Shown here one piece after another: positions 38,406 through 47,112 of a DNA stretch of 64,000 nucleotides. Position 1 is the first letter of the stretch; every line of letters starts with the position of its first letter. The DNA lies in assembly GCF_000251145.1 (NCBI RefSeq), contig NZ_AIDW01000016.1, positions 62,001 to 126,000 of the forward strand, in the 5' to 3' direction. Position numbers and translations under genes: made by a program. The stretch comes from Sphingomonas sp. PAMC 26621. Its GTDB lineage: Bacteria; Pseudomonadota; Alphaproteobacteria; Sphingomonadales; Sphingomonadaceae. The notes under the pieces are model-generated. The model had not been told where the DNA came from. It made no database searches and saw only the letters and a program-made list of their open reading frames with translations.

Positions 38406-39365
38406 TTAGAGCGCCAGCCGCGCGCGCGCAGCGCGATATTGCGCTTCGAACCGGTCGACCATCGCCGCCACGGGTTCGACCCGGTCGATCACGCCGATCC
38501 CCTGGCCCGAACCCCAGATGTCTTTCCACGCTTTCGGCTTCGCGCCGTTGCCCGTCCCGAAATCCATTGTCTTGAGATCGCCCTCGGGCAGGTTGTCCGG
38601 GTCCATCCCCGCGCGCTCGATCGAGCCGCGCAGGTAGTTGCCGTGAACCCCGGTGAACAGGTTGGAGTAGATGATGTCCGAGGCCTTCCCCTCGACGATC
38701 CCTTGCTTGTAGTCCGCGTCTGCATTGGCTTCCGCGCTCGCGATGAACGGCGAGCCGATATAGCCGAAGTCCGCCCCCATTGCCTGCGCGGCAAGGACCG
38801 CGTCGCCGGTCGCGATCGAGCCCGAGAGCGCGAGCGGCCCGTCGAACCATTGCCGGATTTCCTGGATGATCGCGAAGGGCGATAGCCGCCCGGCGTGGCC
38901 GCCGGCACCCGCCGCCACCGCGATCAGCCCGTCCGCGCCCTTTTCGATCGCCTTGTGCGCGAAACGGTCATCGATCACGTCGTGGAGCGTAATCCCGCCC
39001 CAGCTGTGGACCGCGGTGTTGAGATCCTCGCGCGCGCCGAGTGAGGTGATGACGATCGGCACCTGCCACTTCGCACAGGTCGCAAGATCCGCCTCGAGCC
39101 GCTCGTTCGAGCGGTGGACGATCTGGTTGACCGCGAAGGGGGCTGCAGGACGCTCCGGATGATCGCGATTGTGCGCCGCCAGTTCCTCGGTGATCCGATG
39201 CAGCCATTCGTCGAGCAAGGCCTGCGGTCGTGCGTTGAGCGCCGGGAAGGATCCGACGATCCCCGCCTTGCACTGCGCGATGACCAGCTCCGGCCCCGAG
39301 ATGATGAACAGCGGCGATCCGATGATGGGAAGCCGGAGGCGATCGAACAGCGGAGGAATGCTCAT
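38406..39365 (-). CDS. Nitronate monooxygenase-like FMN protein
   Basis: 319 residues from the ATG at 39365 (MSIPPLFDRLRLPIIGSPLF). The TIM-barrel FMN fold of the 2-nitropropane dioxygenase family is seen in SGPELVIAQCKAGIVGSFPA, GADGLIAVAAGAGGHAG (FMN phosphate region) and ALSGSIATGDAVLAAQAMGA. Family members oxidise nitronates with oxygen, but several unrelated activities occur, so the substrate is not certain. It is divergent from the M1 aminopeptidase. Confidence 0.88.
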   Translation of the reverse strand: MSIPPLFDRLRLPIIGSPLFIISGPELVIAQCKAGIVGSFPALNARPQALLDEWLHRITEELAAHNRDHPERPAAPFAVNQIVHRSNERLEADLATCAKWQVPIVITSLGAREDLNTAVHSWGGITLHDVIDDRFAHKAIEKGADGLIAVAAGAGGHAGRLSPFAIIQEIRQWFDGPLALSGSIATGDAVLAAQAMGADFGYIGSPFIASAEANADADYKQGIVEGKASDIIYSNLFTGVHGNYLRGSIERAGMDPDNLPEGDLKTMDFGTGNGAKPKAWKDIWGSGQGIGVIDRVEPVAAMVDRFEAQYRAARARLAL

Positions 39366-39474
39366 ATGCGTTTCATAGCGCAACCGAAACGCCTGTCCAG
39401 CAAGCCTATAGTTGCAGAGGTAACTGAAAGGGTTAAGGCACGGCTCGCAAATATGTCATTCCGGAGTCTCGCGC

Positions 39475-42066
39475 GTGAAGCTTTCTCTTGTCGCTGCCTT
39501 GTTGTCCGCCGTCGCGACTCCGGCGTTCGCCGTGGGGCAGTTGCCCGGCGGTGTCACACCGCTCAGCTACGACATCATGGTCCGCCCCGATGCGAAGGCG
39601 ATGACCTTCTCGGGTGAGGAAACCGTCGCGATCGAAGTGGCCAAGGCAAGCCGGACGATCGTACTCAACGCCGCCGACCTCAAGATCTCGCGCGCAACGC
39701 TCGACGGCAAGCCGGTGACCTTCCGACTCGACACCGCCAAGCAGCAGCTCGTGCTGACCCCGGGAACCGCGGTCTCGGCGGGCAAGCACGCGCTCGCTTT
39801 CGCCTGGACGGGGACGATCAACACCTCGGCCGCCGGGCTGTTCGCGATCGACTATACCAACAAGGACGGATCCGCCGCGCGGATGCTCGTCACGCAGTTC
39901 GAGGCGCCCGACGCCCGCCGCTTCGCGCCGCTGTGGGACGAGCCGGCATACAAGGCGCGCTTCACGATCAGCACGGTTGCGCCCGGTGACCAGACCGCCT
40001 TTTCCAACATGCCCGCGACCAGCGTGACCAGGCAGGCGGACGGCAGCAAGCTGTACCGCTTTGCCGAGACGCCCAAGATGTCGAGCTATCTGATGTTCCT
40101 CGGCATGGGCGACGTCGAGCGCAAGACGGTGATGGCGGGCAAGACCGAGATCGGAATAATTACACGGCGCGGCGTGGTCGACCAGGGCGACTACTCGCTG
40201 GCGCAGGCGAAGCGGCTGCTGACCTATTACAACAATTATTTCGGCCAGCCGTACCCGCTCCCCAAGCTCGACATGATCGCGGGGCCGGGCTCGAGCCAGT
40301 TCTTCGGCGCGATGGAGAATTGGGGCGCGATTTTCTATTTCGAGCCCGAGCTCCTCTACGACGCCAAGCGCGCTACGCAGAGCGGCAAGCAGCGAATCTT
40401 CACGGTCGTCGCGCATGAAATGGCGCACCAGTGGTTCGGCGATCTCGTGACGATGAACTGGTGGGACGACCTGTGGCTCAACGAGGGGTTCGCTTCGTGG
40501 ATGGAGAACAAGTCGAGCATCGACCTCAACCCCGAATGGCACGCCGATGCGACGGCGGTCGCGCAGGACCGCGAGGGCGCGCTGCAGGTCGATTCGACCG
40601 TAGGCACGCATCCGATCATCCGTCATGTCGAGACGGTCGATCAGATCGGTCAGGCGTTCGACGGGATCACCTACATGAAGGGGCAGGCGGTGATCGGCAT
40701 GCTCGAGTCGACGCTCGGGGCGGACACGTTCCGCGCCGGGATCCGTGGCTACATGGCCAAGTATAAGTACGGCAACACCGTCACGGACCAGCTGTGGAGC
40801 GAACTGTCGACCGCGGCGAACACCCCGGTCGCGCCGATCGCGCATGATTTCACGCTGCAGCCGGGCGTCCCGCTGGTGACGATGACGGACGTGCGGTGCG
40901 TTGGCGGCCAGACGCAGGTCAGCCTGACGCAGGGACGGTTCGCTTATGACACGTCCGCCAAGCAGACGCAGACGTGGCGGGTGCCGATGACGCTGGGCGT
41001 GATCGGGCAGGCCGACGTCCGCGCGACGGTGCGCGGCGCGGGGGTGCAACCGGTGACCATGCCCGGCTGCGGAACCGTGGTGCTCAACCGCGGCAAGGGC
41101 AGCTACACCCGCACCGTCTACACGGCGCCCGCGCATGCCGCGATCGTTCGCGATTTCGGGCGGCTCGCCTTGACCGACCAGCTCGGGACGCTCGGCGATG
41201 ACTTCGCGCTGGCGAAGGGCGGCAACCAGGGGCTCGACCGGTATTTCGCGGATGTCGGCGCGCTCGGCACCGATGCGAACCCCTTGCTGTGGCAGACCGT
41301 CGCGGGGCAGCTCTCGGATCTTGGCGGGCGTGTCCCCAAGGGTGCGGCGCGCGATGCGGTCTCGGCGAAGATCATCCGGACGATCCAGCCCGCGATGGCG
41401 CGGGTCGGCTTCGCCGCTTCCCCCGGCGAAGGCGCGCTCACCGCAACGCTGCGCGAGACGCTGATCTCTGTCCTGGGCGATCTCGGGGATCCTGCAGTGC
41501 TCGCACGGTCGCGGACGCTGTTCGCGGCGTTGCAGAAAAACCCCGATGCGATCCCGGCACCGATCCGTGCCCCGATCCTTGGCGCGTTCGCGCAGAACGG
41601 GAGTGCAGCGGACTGGGATGCGCTCCTCGCCCTGACGCTTGCGGAAAAGAACCCGGTGACCAAGAATAGCTACGTCCGCCTGCTGGGCGTGGTGAAGGAC
41701 GATGCGCTCGCACGGCGCGCGCTCGATCTGCTCACGACCGACCGTTTCACCGCGCCGCAGAAGGCAAGCCTGCTGCGCACGGTCGCGAACGAGCATCCCG
41801 ACATGGCGTTCGATTTTGCGGTCGCTCATCTCGCGCTGGTCAACACGCTGGTCGAGACGAGCACGCGCGCGGGCTTCGTGGCAGGTCTGGGCGCAGGGTC
41901 GGACGATCCGGCGATGCCGGGCAAGATCAAGGCCTTCGCGACCGCCAATCTGCCGGCTGAGGCACGCGGCGCGGCGGACCGGACGGTCTCGACGATGGCG
42001 GCGCGGCGGATGGTCGACGCGCGGATCAGCGGTGACGTCGCCGCCTGGGGGCGAAGCGGGGGCTGA
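39475..42066 (+). CDS. Secreted M1-family aminopeptidase
   Basis: 863 residues from a GTG at 39475 after GGAG. The N-terminus VKLSLVAALLSAVATPAFAV is a clear signal peptide, so it acts in the periplasm or outside. The exopeptidase motif GAMENWGAIFYFE is followed by HEMAHQWFGDL and the third zinc ligand in LNEGFASWMEN. The C-terminal ERAP1-like helical domain (ARVGFAASPGEGALTATLRE) is present. It is the size of PepN relatives. A convergent methyltransferase gene lies beyond a hairpin. Confidence 0.95.
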   Translation: MKLSLVAALLSAVATPAFAVGQLPGGVTPLSYDIMVRPDAKAMTFSGEETVAIEVAKASRTIVLNAADLKISRATLDGKPVTFRLDTAKQQLVLTPGTAVSAGKHALAFAWTGTINTSAAGLFAIDYTNKDGSAARMLVTQFEAPDARRFAPLWDEPAYKARFTISTVAPGDQTAFSNMPATSVTRQADGSKLYRFAETPKMSSYLMFLGMGDVERKTVMAGKTEIGIITRRGVVDQGDYSLAQAKRLLTYYNNYFGQPYPLPKLDMIAGPGSSQFFGAMENWGAIFYFEPELLYDAKRATQSGKQRIFTVVAHEMAHQWFGDLVTMNWWDDLWLNEGFASWMENKSSIDLNPEWHADATAVAQDREGALQVDSTVGTHPIIRHVETVDQIGQAFDGITYMKGQAVIGMLESTLGADTFRAGIRGYMAKYKYGNTVTDQLWSELSTAANTPVAPIAHDFTLQPGVPLVTMTDVRCVGGQTQVSLTQGRFAYDTSAKQTQTWRVPMTLGVIGQADVRATVRGAGVQPVTMPGCGTVVLNRGKGSYTRTVYTAPAHAAIVRDFGRLALTDQLGTLGDDFALAKGGNQGLDRYFADVGALGTDANPLLWQTVAGQLSDLGGRVPKGAARDAVSAKIIRTIQPAMARVGFAASPGEGALTATLRETLISVLGDLGDPAVLARSRTLFAALQKNPDAIPAPIRAPILGAFAQNGSAADWDALLALTLAEKNPVTKNSYVRLLGVVKDDALARRALDLLTTDRFTAPQKASLLRTVANEHPDMAFDFAVAHLALVNTLVETSTRAGFVAGLGAGSDDPAMPGKIKAFATANLPAEARGAADRTVSTMAARRMVDARISGDVAAWGRSGG

Positions 42067-42120
42067 CCGCGGTTTGATGTCGCTAATCGGTCGCTGTGGT
42101 TACTGCTTGTCGTGCAAATA

Positions 42121-42187
42121 GACAAGTTGGTGATCGAAATACTAGATGCCCGTTCGTGCAATGCACAGCATGAACGAGCATCTTGTC
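42121..42187. terminator. Convergent hairpin terminator candidate
   Basis: Stem GATGCCCGTTCGTGC (42145-42159) pairs with GCATGAACGAGCATC (42168-42182) around an 8-base loop, with two imperfect pairs. An outer pair GACAAG (42121-42126) and CTTGTC (42182-42187) closes a larger structure. It lies between the stops of the aminopeptidase (rightward) and the methyltransferase (leftward), so it probably ends both transcripts. Confidence 0.55.
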
Positions 42188-43172
42188 AGAATACCTGGCT
42201 AAGCACTTTACGGAGCAGCGATCGCGCTTTCGGCGCCGTCACATGTGCCGGTTCGGGCAGAACGGGTTCGGCGTCTTGCGAAGGGTCGGTGCCGTAGGCC
42301 ATCGACTGTTGGAACAAGTTAGCGAATTTGGGACTATTGGGCGCTAGCGCTTGCAAACCCGCCAAGACCTGTTCGGCGATGACGTTGCTTTGAATTTCTA
42401 GTCGGGTCAGTCCATTGCCGGCATGATCCCGCGAATACGCGACGTGGAACTCCAAGCTACCGTGCTCCATCATGTAAATTTCACGAAGGTCGGTCAGTCC
42501 GATTTCCTTGAGGTCATGCATCAAGAGGCGGAAGCTGTTCGGGGTGAAATACCAGCCGTGAACGTCTTGATATGGACAATTCGGCGTGATGGATTGATCG
42601 AACTGCGTTTTAGCGATCTGAGGCGTATTTACGAAACTGAACGCCCCCTGATCGAACTTCGTCCATACGCCGCTCTGCCCAAGAACGCAGGTATTCACGT
42701 TGAAATCGAATACCGCCGCTGGCGAATGCCGACCCGACAAGAGGTGGTGTGCCTCTAGCGCCTGTCCGGTCGTGCTGTAAGGCTGCATAAAATCGAAAGT
42801 ATATCGTTTGTCGGGTATCGCCAATGCGGCAATACCTGTTGGTTTGAGCAAAAGCTCACAACTTTGAAAATAGGACACGATGTCAGTGACATGTTCTATG
42901 ACGTGCGAGGAGAAAATATAGTCATACTCGCCTCGACGCGTTATGATTTCGTGTAACGGCCGACCATCGGAAACATAGGTTACATCCTCAATCTCCGAAG
43001 TGTCGACACCCATCAAAGCGTATTTCTGCCGCAAGGTGTCCGCATCTGCATGGTCAAGGGTCTCCACGTCGAACCCATCGGCCCTCGCAAAAACAGGGGC
43101 ATGGCTTGGACCAATTTCCAAGCCAAGTCCTTGGTTTTGAACCAAGCGTCTGAGCGCCTGTTTGCGATCCAC
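42186..43172 (-). CDS. SAM-dependent methyltransferase, probably glycan-related
   Basis: 328 residues. The SAM-binding loop is LGLEIGPSHAPVFARADGF, followed by VETLDHADAD with the acidic ribose contact. The post-I region is YDYIFSSHVIEHVTDIVSYF, typical of Methyltransf_11-type enzymes. The long C-terminal part is unique. No signal peptide. Codon use is visibly less GC-rich than in the neighbours, which suggests horizontal acquisition. The substrate is unknown; enzymes of this type often sit in surface-polysaccharide loci. It is divergent from the methyltransferase at 43507. Confidence 0.8.
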   Translation of the reverse strand: MDRKQALRRLVQNQGLGLEIGPSHAPVFARADGFDVETLDHADADTLRQKYALMGVDTSEIEDVTYVSDGRPLHEIITRRGEYDYIFSSHVIEHVTDIVSYFQSCELLLKPTGIAALAIPDKRYTFDFMQPYSTTGQALEAHHLLSGRHSPAAVFDFNVNTCVLGQSGVWTKFDQGAFSFVNTPQIAKTQFDQSITPNCPYQDVHGWYFTPNSFRLLMHDLKEIGLTDLREIYMMEHGSLEFHVAYSRDHAGNGLTRLEIQSNVIAEQVLAGLQALAPNSPKFANLFQQSMAYGTDPSQDAEPVLPEPAHVTAPKARSLLRKVLSQVF

Positions 43173-43506
43173 CTATAAACCCCTAAAATGATCTCCGGCT
43201 TCTGACTTATACGGTAAATCTATATCGAGTCGACACAATAGTAATACGTCATCAAACAGTAACCTTACCCACTGCAAAGCAAAATGTATCAATTCATGTT
43301 GTCCTGTCGAAACAGGTTCTATTTTAGTTTGGTCCGATTAGCGAAGGCTGGGGGCGAACGATCTGACGCCAATCGGATCGATGGCGATCGCGGGAATAAC
43401 GCGGCGTTCGTTGCCTGAAAATTCTGCGCCACCTCTTGAAAATACGTATATCTGGATCTTGCTCGTGCTAGCATATTACCGCTGACGTAAGAGGGGCTGG
43501 TTCACG
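43173..43506. other. 334-base AT-rich gap between divergent methyltransferase genes
   Basis: No gene seen. The first 170 bases are AT-rich for this genome, with TATAC and TATATC patches that could be promoter elements. A small hairpin at 43303-43316 (CCTGT, loop CGAA, ACAGG) is followed by TTCTATTTTAG, a terminator-like feature on the + strand between divergent genes. The distal half returns to normal GC content. Confidence 0.6.
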
Positions 43507-44187
43507 ATGGAACGTTCGACCGTTATTCAGTTTATTCTTGACCTTTATAAAGACCCTACATATCTTGAAATTGGAGTAGACCAAGGGGTTACTTTTGACG
43601 CCCTGAGGGCTAATCTCAAAGTCGCCGTCGATGTCCGATTTGCCTTCGATCTCGCCGCTGCTCGTGCTTCGGCAGACTCGGTTCGTTGCGAATATCATGA
43701 GACAGCGAGCGACGCGTTTTTCGCCGATCGCGCTCTGACAGCACCGAAGTTCGACGTCGTTTTTATCGACGGACTACACACGTTCGAGCAGACTTTACGC
43801 GATTTGTTGAACGCCAGCTATGTCTTGGCGGAGGGTGGGACGATCGTCGTCGATGACGTAATGCCGTCGGGGTATGCGGCGTCCATCCCAGATCTTGACC
43901 TGACCCGGCAATTCTGGACTGCCACCAACAATCCCGACGGATCGTGGATGGGTGACGTCTATCGGCTGATCTTCTTCATTCAGGACTTTTTGGGCAGTTT
44001 CTCTTACGCGACCGTCGAAGAGAATCATGGGCAAACGGTACTTTGGAAAAAGCCGCGGCACGTCTCGTCCAATCCTGCCCGGATCGAGACGATCAGCCGG
44101 CTGGGCTATATAGATGCGGTGATGGGCAAGGCCGCGTTCAACTTTACGCCTCTGGCGGCAATCCTTCCGCATCTTGCGAAGCAGTGA
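43507..44187 (+). CDS. Class I SAM-dependent methyltransferase
   Basis: 226 residues, MERSTVIQFILDLYKDPTYL. The SAM site is YLEIGVDQGVTFDALRANL; the core strand FDVVFIDGLHTFEQTLRDLL and EGGTIVVDDVMPSG match the Methyltransf_24 type (FkbM/caffeoyl-CoA-like fold). The C-terminal half is longer than usual, with the aromatic segment YRLIFFIQDFLGSFSYATVE. Function is not predictable. Its first part is less GC-rich than neighbouring core genes. Confidence 0.8.
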   Translation: MERSTVIQFILDLYKDPTYLEIGVDQGVTFDALRANLKVAVDVRFAFDLAAARASADSVRCEYHETASDAFFADRALTAPKFDVVFIDGLHTFEQTLRDLLNASYVLAEGGTIVVDDVMPSGYAASIPDLDLTRQFWTATNNPDGSWMGDVYRLIFFIQDFLGSFSYATVEENHGQTVLWKKPRHVSSNPARIETISRLGYIDAVMGKAAFNFTPLAAILPHLAKQ

Positions 44188-44274
44188 GGCATCGGGTCTC
44201 GGCGGTAGCGACCGTTCGGATTGCTACCGCCCAAAATTGCAAGGCATGGATCGCGTCGTCCGCCGCGGCGGCCG

Positions 44275-44799
44275 CTAGTCAACCCGCTTCAACCCCGCCG
44301 CATATTTCCGCGCATTTGCGACATAATGCCGCGCCGACAACAGCAGTCCCGCCTTTGCCGCATCGTCCAACTCGCGCACCGCGCGGGCTGGGCTGCCGAC
44401 GATCAGGCTGCCGGGCGGGAAGACCTTGCCCTCGGTGACGAGAGCCCCCGCGCCGACCAGGGAATCTGCGCCGATCACCGCATGGTTGAGGATCGTCGCG
44501 CCCATGCCGACGAGCACGCGGTCACCGATCGTGCAGCCGTGGAGGATCGCATGATGCCCGATCGTGCAATCTTCCCCGACGGTGAGCGGCGCGCCCGGGT
44601 CGCTGTGCCCCATCGCGCCCTCCTGAATGTTGCTGCGCGCACCGATCGTGATCGGGGTATTGTCCGCGCGGATCACCGCGCCGAACCAGACGCCCACGTC
44701 AGGCCCCAGCACCACCTCGCCGATCAGCTCGGCACTGGGCGCGACCCAGCTCGCCTCGCCGAGCTCCGGGGCCTTTCCGTCGATTTCGTACAGCGGCAT
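44275..44799 (-). CDS. Gamma-class carbonic anhydrase-like hexapeptide protein
   Basis: 174 residues from the ATG at 44799, after AAGGA. It is a left-handed beta-helix: repeated I-G-x-x-x-x-I-x-x-G turns such as TIGHHAILHGCTIGDRVLVG. The zinc-binding histidines are likely those in GAMGHSD and IGHHAILHG. Proteins of this YrdA/CaiE-like group are often annotated as carbonic anhydrase, but activity is rarely proven. It ends shortly after the methyltransferase stop on the other strand and is divergent from the YaiI gene. Confidence 0.9.
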   Translation of the reverse strand: MPLYEIDGKAPELGEASWVAPSAELIGEVVLGPDVGVWFGAVIRADNTPITIGARSNIQEGAMGHSDPGAPLTVGEDCTIGHHAILHGCTIGDRVLVGMGATILNHAVIGADSLVGAGALVTEGKVFPPGSLIVGSPARAVRELDDAAKAGLLLSARHYVANARKYAAGLKRVD

Positions 44800-44879
44800 C
44801 GCAGATCCTTTCTTGTCGCTACGCTCTTGTCGCGTCCGCGGCATGGCATGTCGGCGACGGTTTCGCTACGGATCCGCAA

Positions 44880-45338
44880 ATGAGCCTGCCGCTGCACATC
44901 TATGTCGATGCCGATGCATGCCCGGTGAAGGACGAGATCTACAAGGTCGCGCTCCGCCGCGCGGTCGCGGTGACGATCGTCAGTAACAGCCCGATCCGGA
45001 TCCCGATTCATCCCTTGCTCGCACGGATCGTGGTGGGGGCGGGGTTCGACGAGGCGGATGACTGGATCGCCGAGCGCGCCGGCACCGCAAGCGTCGTCGT
45101 CACCGGGGATATCCTGCTCGCCGACCGGTGCCTCAAGGCCGGGGCTAGCGTGCTGGCGCCAAACGGCAAGCCGTTCACCACCGCCTCGATCGGCAATGCG
45201 ATCGCCGTGCGCGCGATCATGGCGGATTCGCGGGCCGGCGGGGACGCGGTCGGGGGGCCGCCACCCTTCGCCAAGACCGATCGCTCGCGCTTCCTGTCGG
45301 CGCTGGACGAACTGCTGGGGCGGCTGGCGCGCCGCTGA
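44880..45338 (+). CDS. YaiI/YqxD-family (UPF0178) protein
   Basis: 152 residues, MSLPLHIYVDADACPVKDEI. The conserved pattern is YVDADACPVK near the start, then VVVTGDILLADRCLKAGASV and GGPPPFAKTDRSRF, which is the family signature. The fold resembles PIN-like nucleases, but no activity is established. It is at the usual length and complete, divergent from the gamma-carbonic anhydrase gene. Confidence 0.92.
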   Translation: MSLPLHIYVDADACPVKDEIYKVALRRAVAVTIVSNSPIRIPIHPLLARIVVGAGFDEADDWIAERAGTASVVVTGDILLADRCLKAGASVLAPNGKPFTTASIGNAIAVRAIMADSRAGGDAVGGPPPFAKTDRSRFLSALDELLGRLARR

Positions 45339-45588
45339 CCGTGCAGGCACGGGCCCCGGCAAGGCGGCCGGTCCCTCGCGAACGACACGCTCGGCGTGCG
45401 AAATAGTTCCTGAATCGTAAAAATACCTGTGCGGTTTTGCCCGGGCAGCATCGTCGTGTCTGCAAGGAGACTTGCCGCACCGATGCCGACCTAACGCCCC
45501 GTTTCGACCATCGCCGGATCAATGACGCGATAGGCTCGGCCCCGCGTCTTCTCCCAACCGTCGCACACCGCCTCCACGGAACCGCCAC

Positions 45589-46464
45589 ATGTATCTTGAA
45601 TCGCCGGATTTTCGCTCCTGGGATCGTCCATGGGAGCCGCTTTCAACGACGGTCATTCCGTGCAGTTGGACCGTGCTTGTCCCGTTCTTCAACGAACGCG
45701 ACATGATCGGCCCGACGATCGAGAGCCTCGCCGCACAGGACATGCGGTTCGAATTGATCCTGATCGACAACGGATCGACCGACGGCAGCGGCGCGGTCGC
45801 TGCGGCCACATGCGCGCGACTGGGCCTTGCCCATACGCTGCTGGTCGAGTCGAAACCGGGGAAGGTCAACGCGCTGGCCGCCGGGGTCGACCTCGTTCGC
45901 ACCTGCTATGTCGCCACCTGCGACGCGGATACGCTGTATCCGAGCGATTACCTGCGGCAGGCAGCGCGGCTGCTCGATCGGGGCGCGGTTGCCGCGGGTG
46001 CGTATTTCGTTGCGCCCGGGGCAGGCGCGGCGGATCACGCCAGGGCCGCACGGCGGATGATGCGCTCGGCGGCGCTGCTGCCCGACCAGTGTCATACCGG
46101 CGGCGCGGGGCAGGTGTTCCGTACCACCGCGCTACGCCGCGCCGGACAGTTCGATGCCCGTCGCTGGGGCTATGTGCTCGAGGATCACGAGATCCTGCAC
46201 CGCGTCGGCAAGCACGGACCGATTGCGTATGGAGATGCCTTCTGGTGTGCGCCGTCGCCGCGTGAACGCGACCGGGAGTCGATCCGCTGGACGCTGGTCG
46301 AACGGCTTGCCTATCACCTCACGCCGACCCCGGCACGCGACTGGTTCTTTTACGGCTTCCTGGCGCGACGGTTGCAGCAGCGCAAGCTGACCAGCGACCG
46401 GATCCGCGAGCGGGAATTCCAGTCGGTCGGCATCATCCAGCCAGAGGCACGGCTGGCCGCCTGA
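45589..46464 (+). CDS. Family 2 glycosyltransferase
   Basis: 291 residues. The GT-A fold is shown by WTVLVPFFNERDMIGPTIES, the acidic LILIDNGSTDGSGAV, the metal-binding CDADTLYPSDYL (DxD) and GYVLEDHEILHRVGKHG (ED of the acceptor site). No membrane segment is seen, so it is a cytoplasmic enzyme adding a sugar from a nucleotide donor. It stands upstream of the ECF sigma gene in the same direction with 69 bases between, so co-transcription is possible though the functional link is unclear. Confidence 0.87.
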   Translation: MYLESPDFRSWDRPWEPLSTTVIPCSWTVLVPFFNERDMIGPTIESLAAQDMRFELILIDNGSTDGSGAVAAATCARLGLAHTLLVESKPGKVNALAAGVDLVRTCYVATCDADTLYPSDYLRQAARLLDRGAVAAGAYFVAPGAGAADHARAARRMMRSAALLPDQCHTGGAGQVFRTTALRRAGQFDARRWGYVLEDHEILHRVGKHGPIAYGDAFWCAPSPRERDRESIRWTLVERLAYHLTPTPARDWFFYGFLARRLQQRKLTSDRIREREFQSVGIIQPEARLAA

Positions 46465-46533
46465 CCGGTCCGGTTGCCCAGCATCTCCCCCTTGCGATGG
46501 ACCGGAAACGCGGCTTTAGCTGACGGCGATGCA

Positions 46534-47112
46534 GTGCGATTCGCCACGCTCGTGACCGAGACCGGGCTCAAGGCGGTGTTCCTTCAGGAACGCCCGATGT
46601 TGCTGCGCCTGCTGGTCGCCCGGTTGTCCAGTCGCGACGATGCCGAGGATGCGCTGCAGGATATCTGGCTGAAGCTCGACCAGCAAGAGGTGCGCGCGCC
46701 GATCGCGCAACCGGCGGCCTATCTGTACCGGATGGCGTCGAACCTTGCGGCGGACCGACGGATTTCCGCGGCACGCTCGGGGGCGCGCGAAACCGCGTGG
46801 CACGATGTCCAGCCCGCTGCCGACGAACAGCCCGACGCCGAACGCGGGCTGCTCGCACGTGAACGGCTTCAGCAGATCGAAAAGGCGCTTGCGGGCATGC
46901 CGGATCGGATGCGCACCGCGCTCCGGCTGTACCGCGTCGAGGAACAGCCGCAGAAAGACATTGCGGTCCATCTTGGCATGACGGTGAGCGGCGTCGAAAA
47001 GCTGCTGCGCCGCGCTATGCAGCAAATATCCGTATATCGTGCGAACGACGAGGCGGATTCCAGCGAGCGGCATCGTCTGTCAGGCGAAGGGGATACGCAC
47101 GGTGGCCGTTGA
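46534..47112 (+). CDS. ECF sigma factor, FecI-like
   Basis: About 192 residues from a GTG at 46534; the start is uncertain and the frame is open upstream to 46474. Region 2 is visible in MLLRLLVARLSSRDDAEDAL and the AYLYRMASNLAADRR segment; region 4 is ALAGMPDRMRTALRLYRVEE then DIAVHLGMTVSGVEKLLRRA (helix-turn-helix). It overlaps the FecR gene start by 11 bases, so it is coupled to its regulator. With FecR and an STN-type TonB receptor it forms a cell-surface signalling cassette. Confidence 0.9.
   Translation: MRFATLVTETGLKAVFLQERPMLLRLLVARLSSRDDAEDALQDIWLKLDQQEVRAPIAQPAAYLYRMASNLAADRRISAARSGARETAWHDVQPAADEQPDAERGLLARERLQQIEKALAGMPDRMRTALRLYRVEEQPQKDIAVHLGMTVSGVEKLLRRAMQQISVYRANDEADSSERHRLSGEGDTHGGR

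Noticed and set aside
39433..41829. 798-codon open frame antisense to the M1 aminopeptidase
   Set aside because: Basic low-complexity translation typical of antisense frames in GC-rich DNA.
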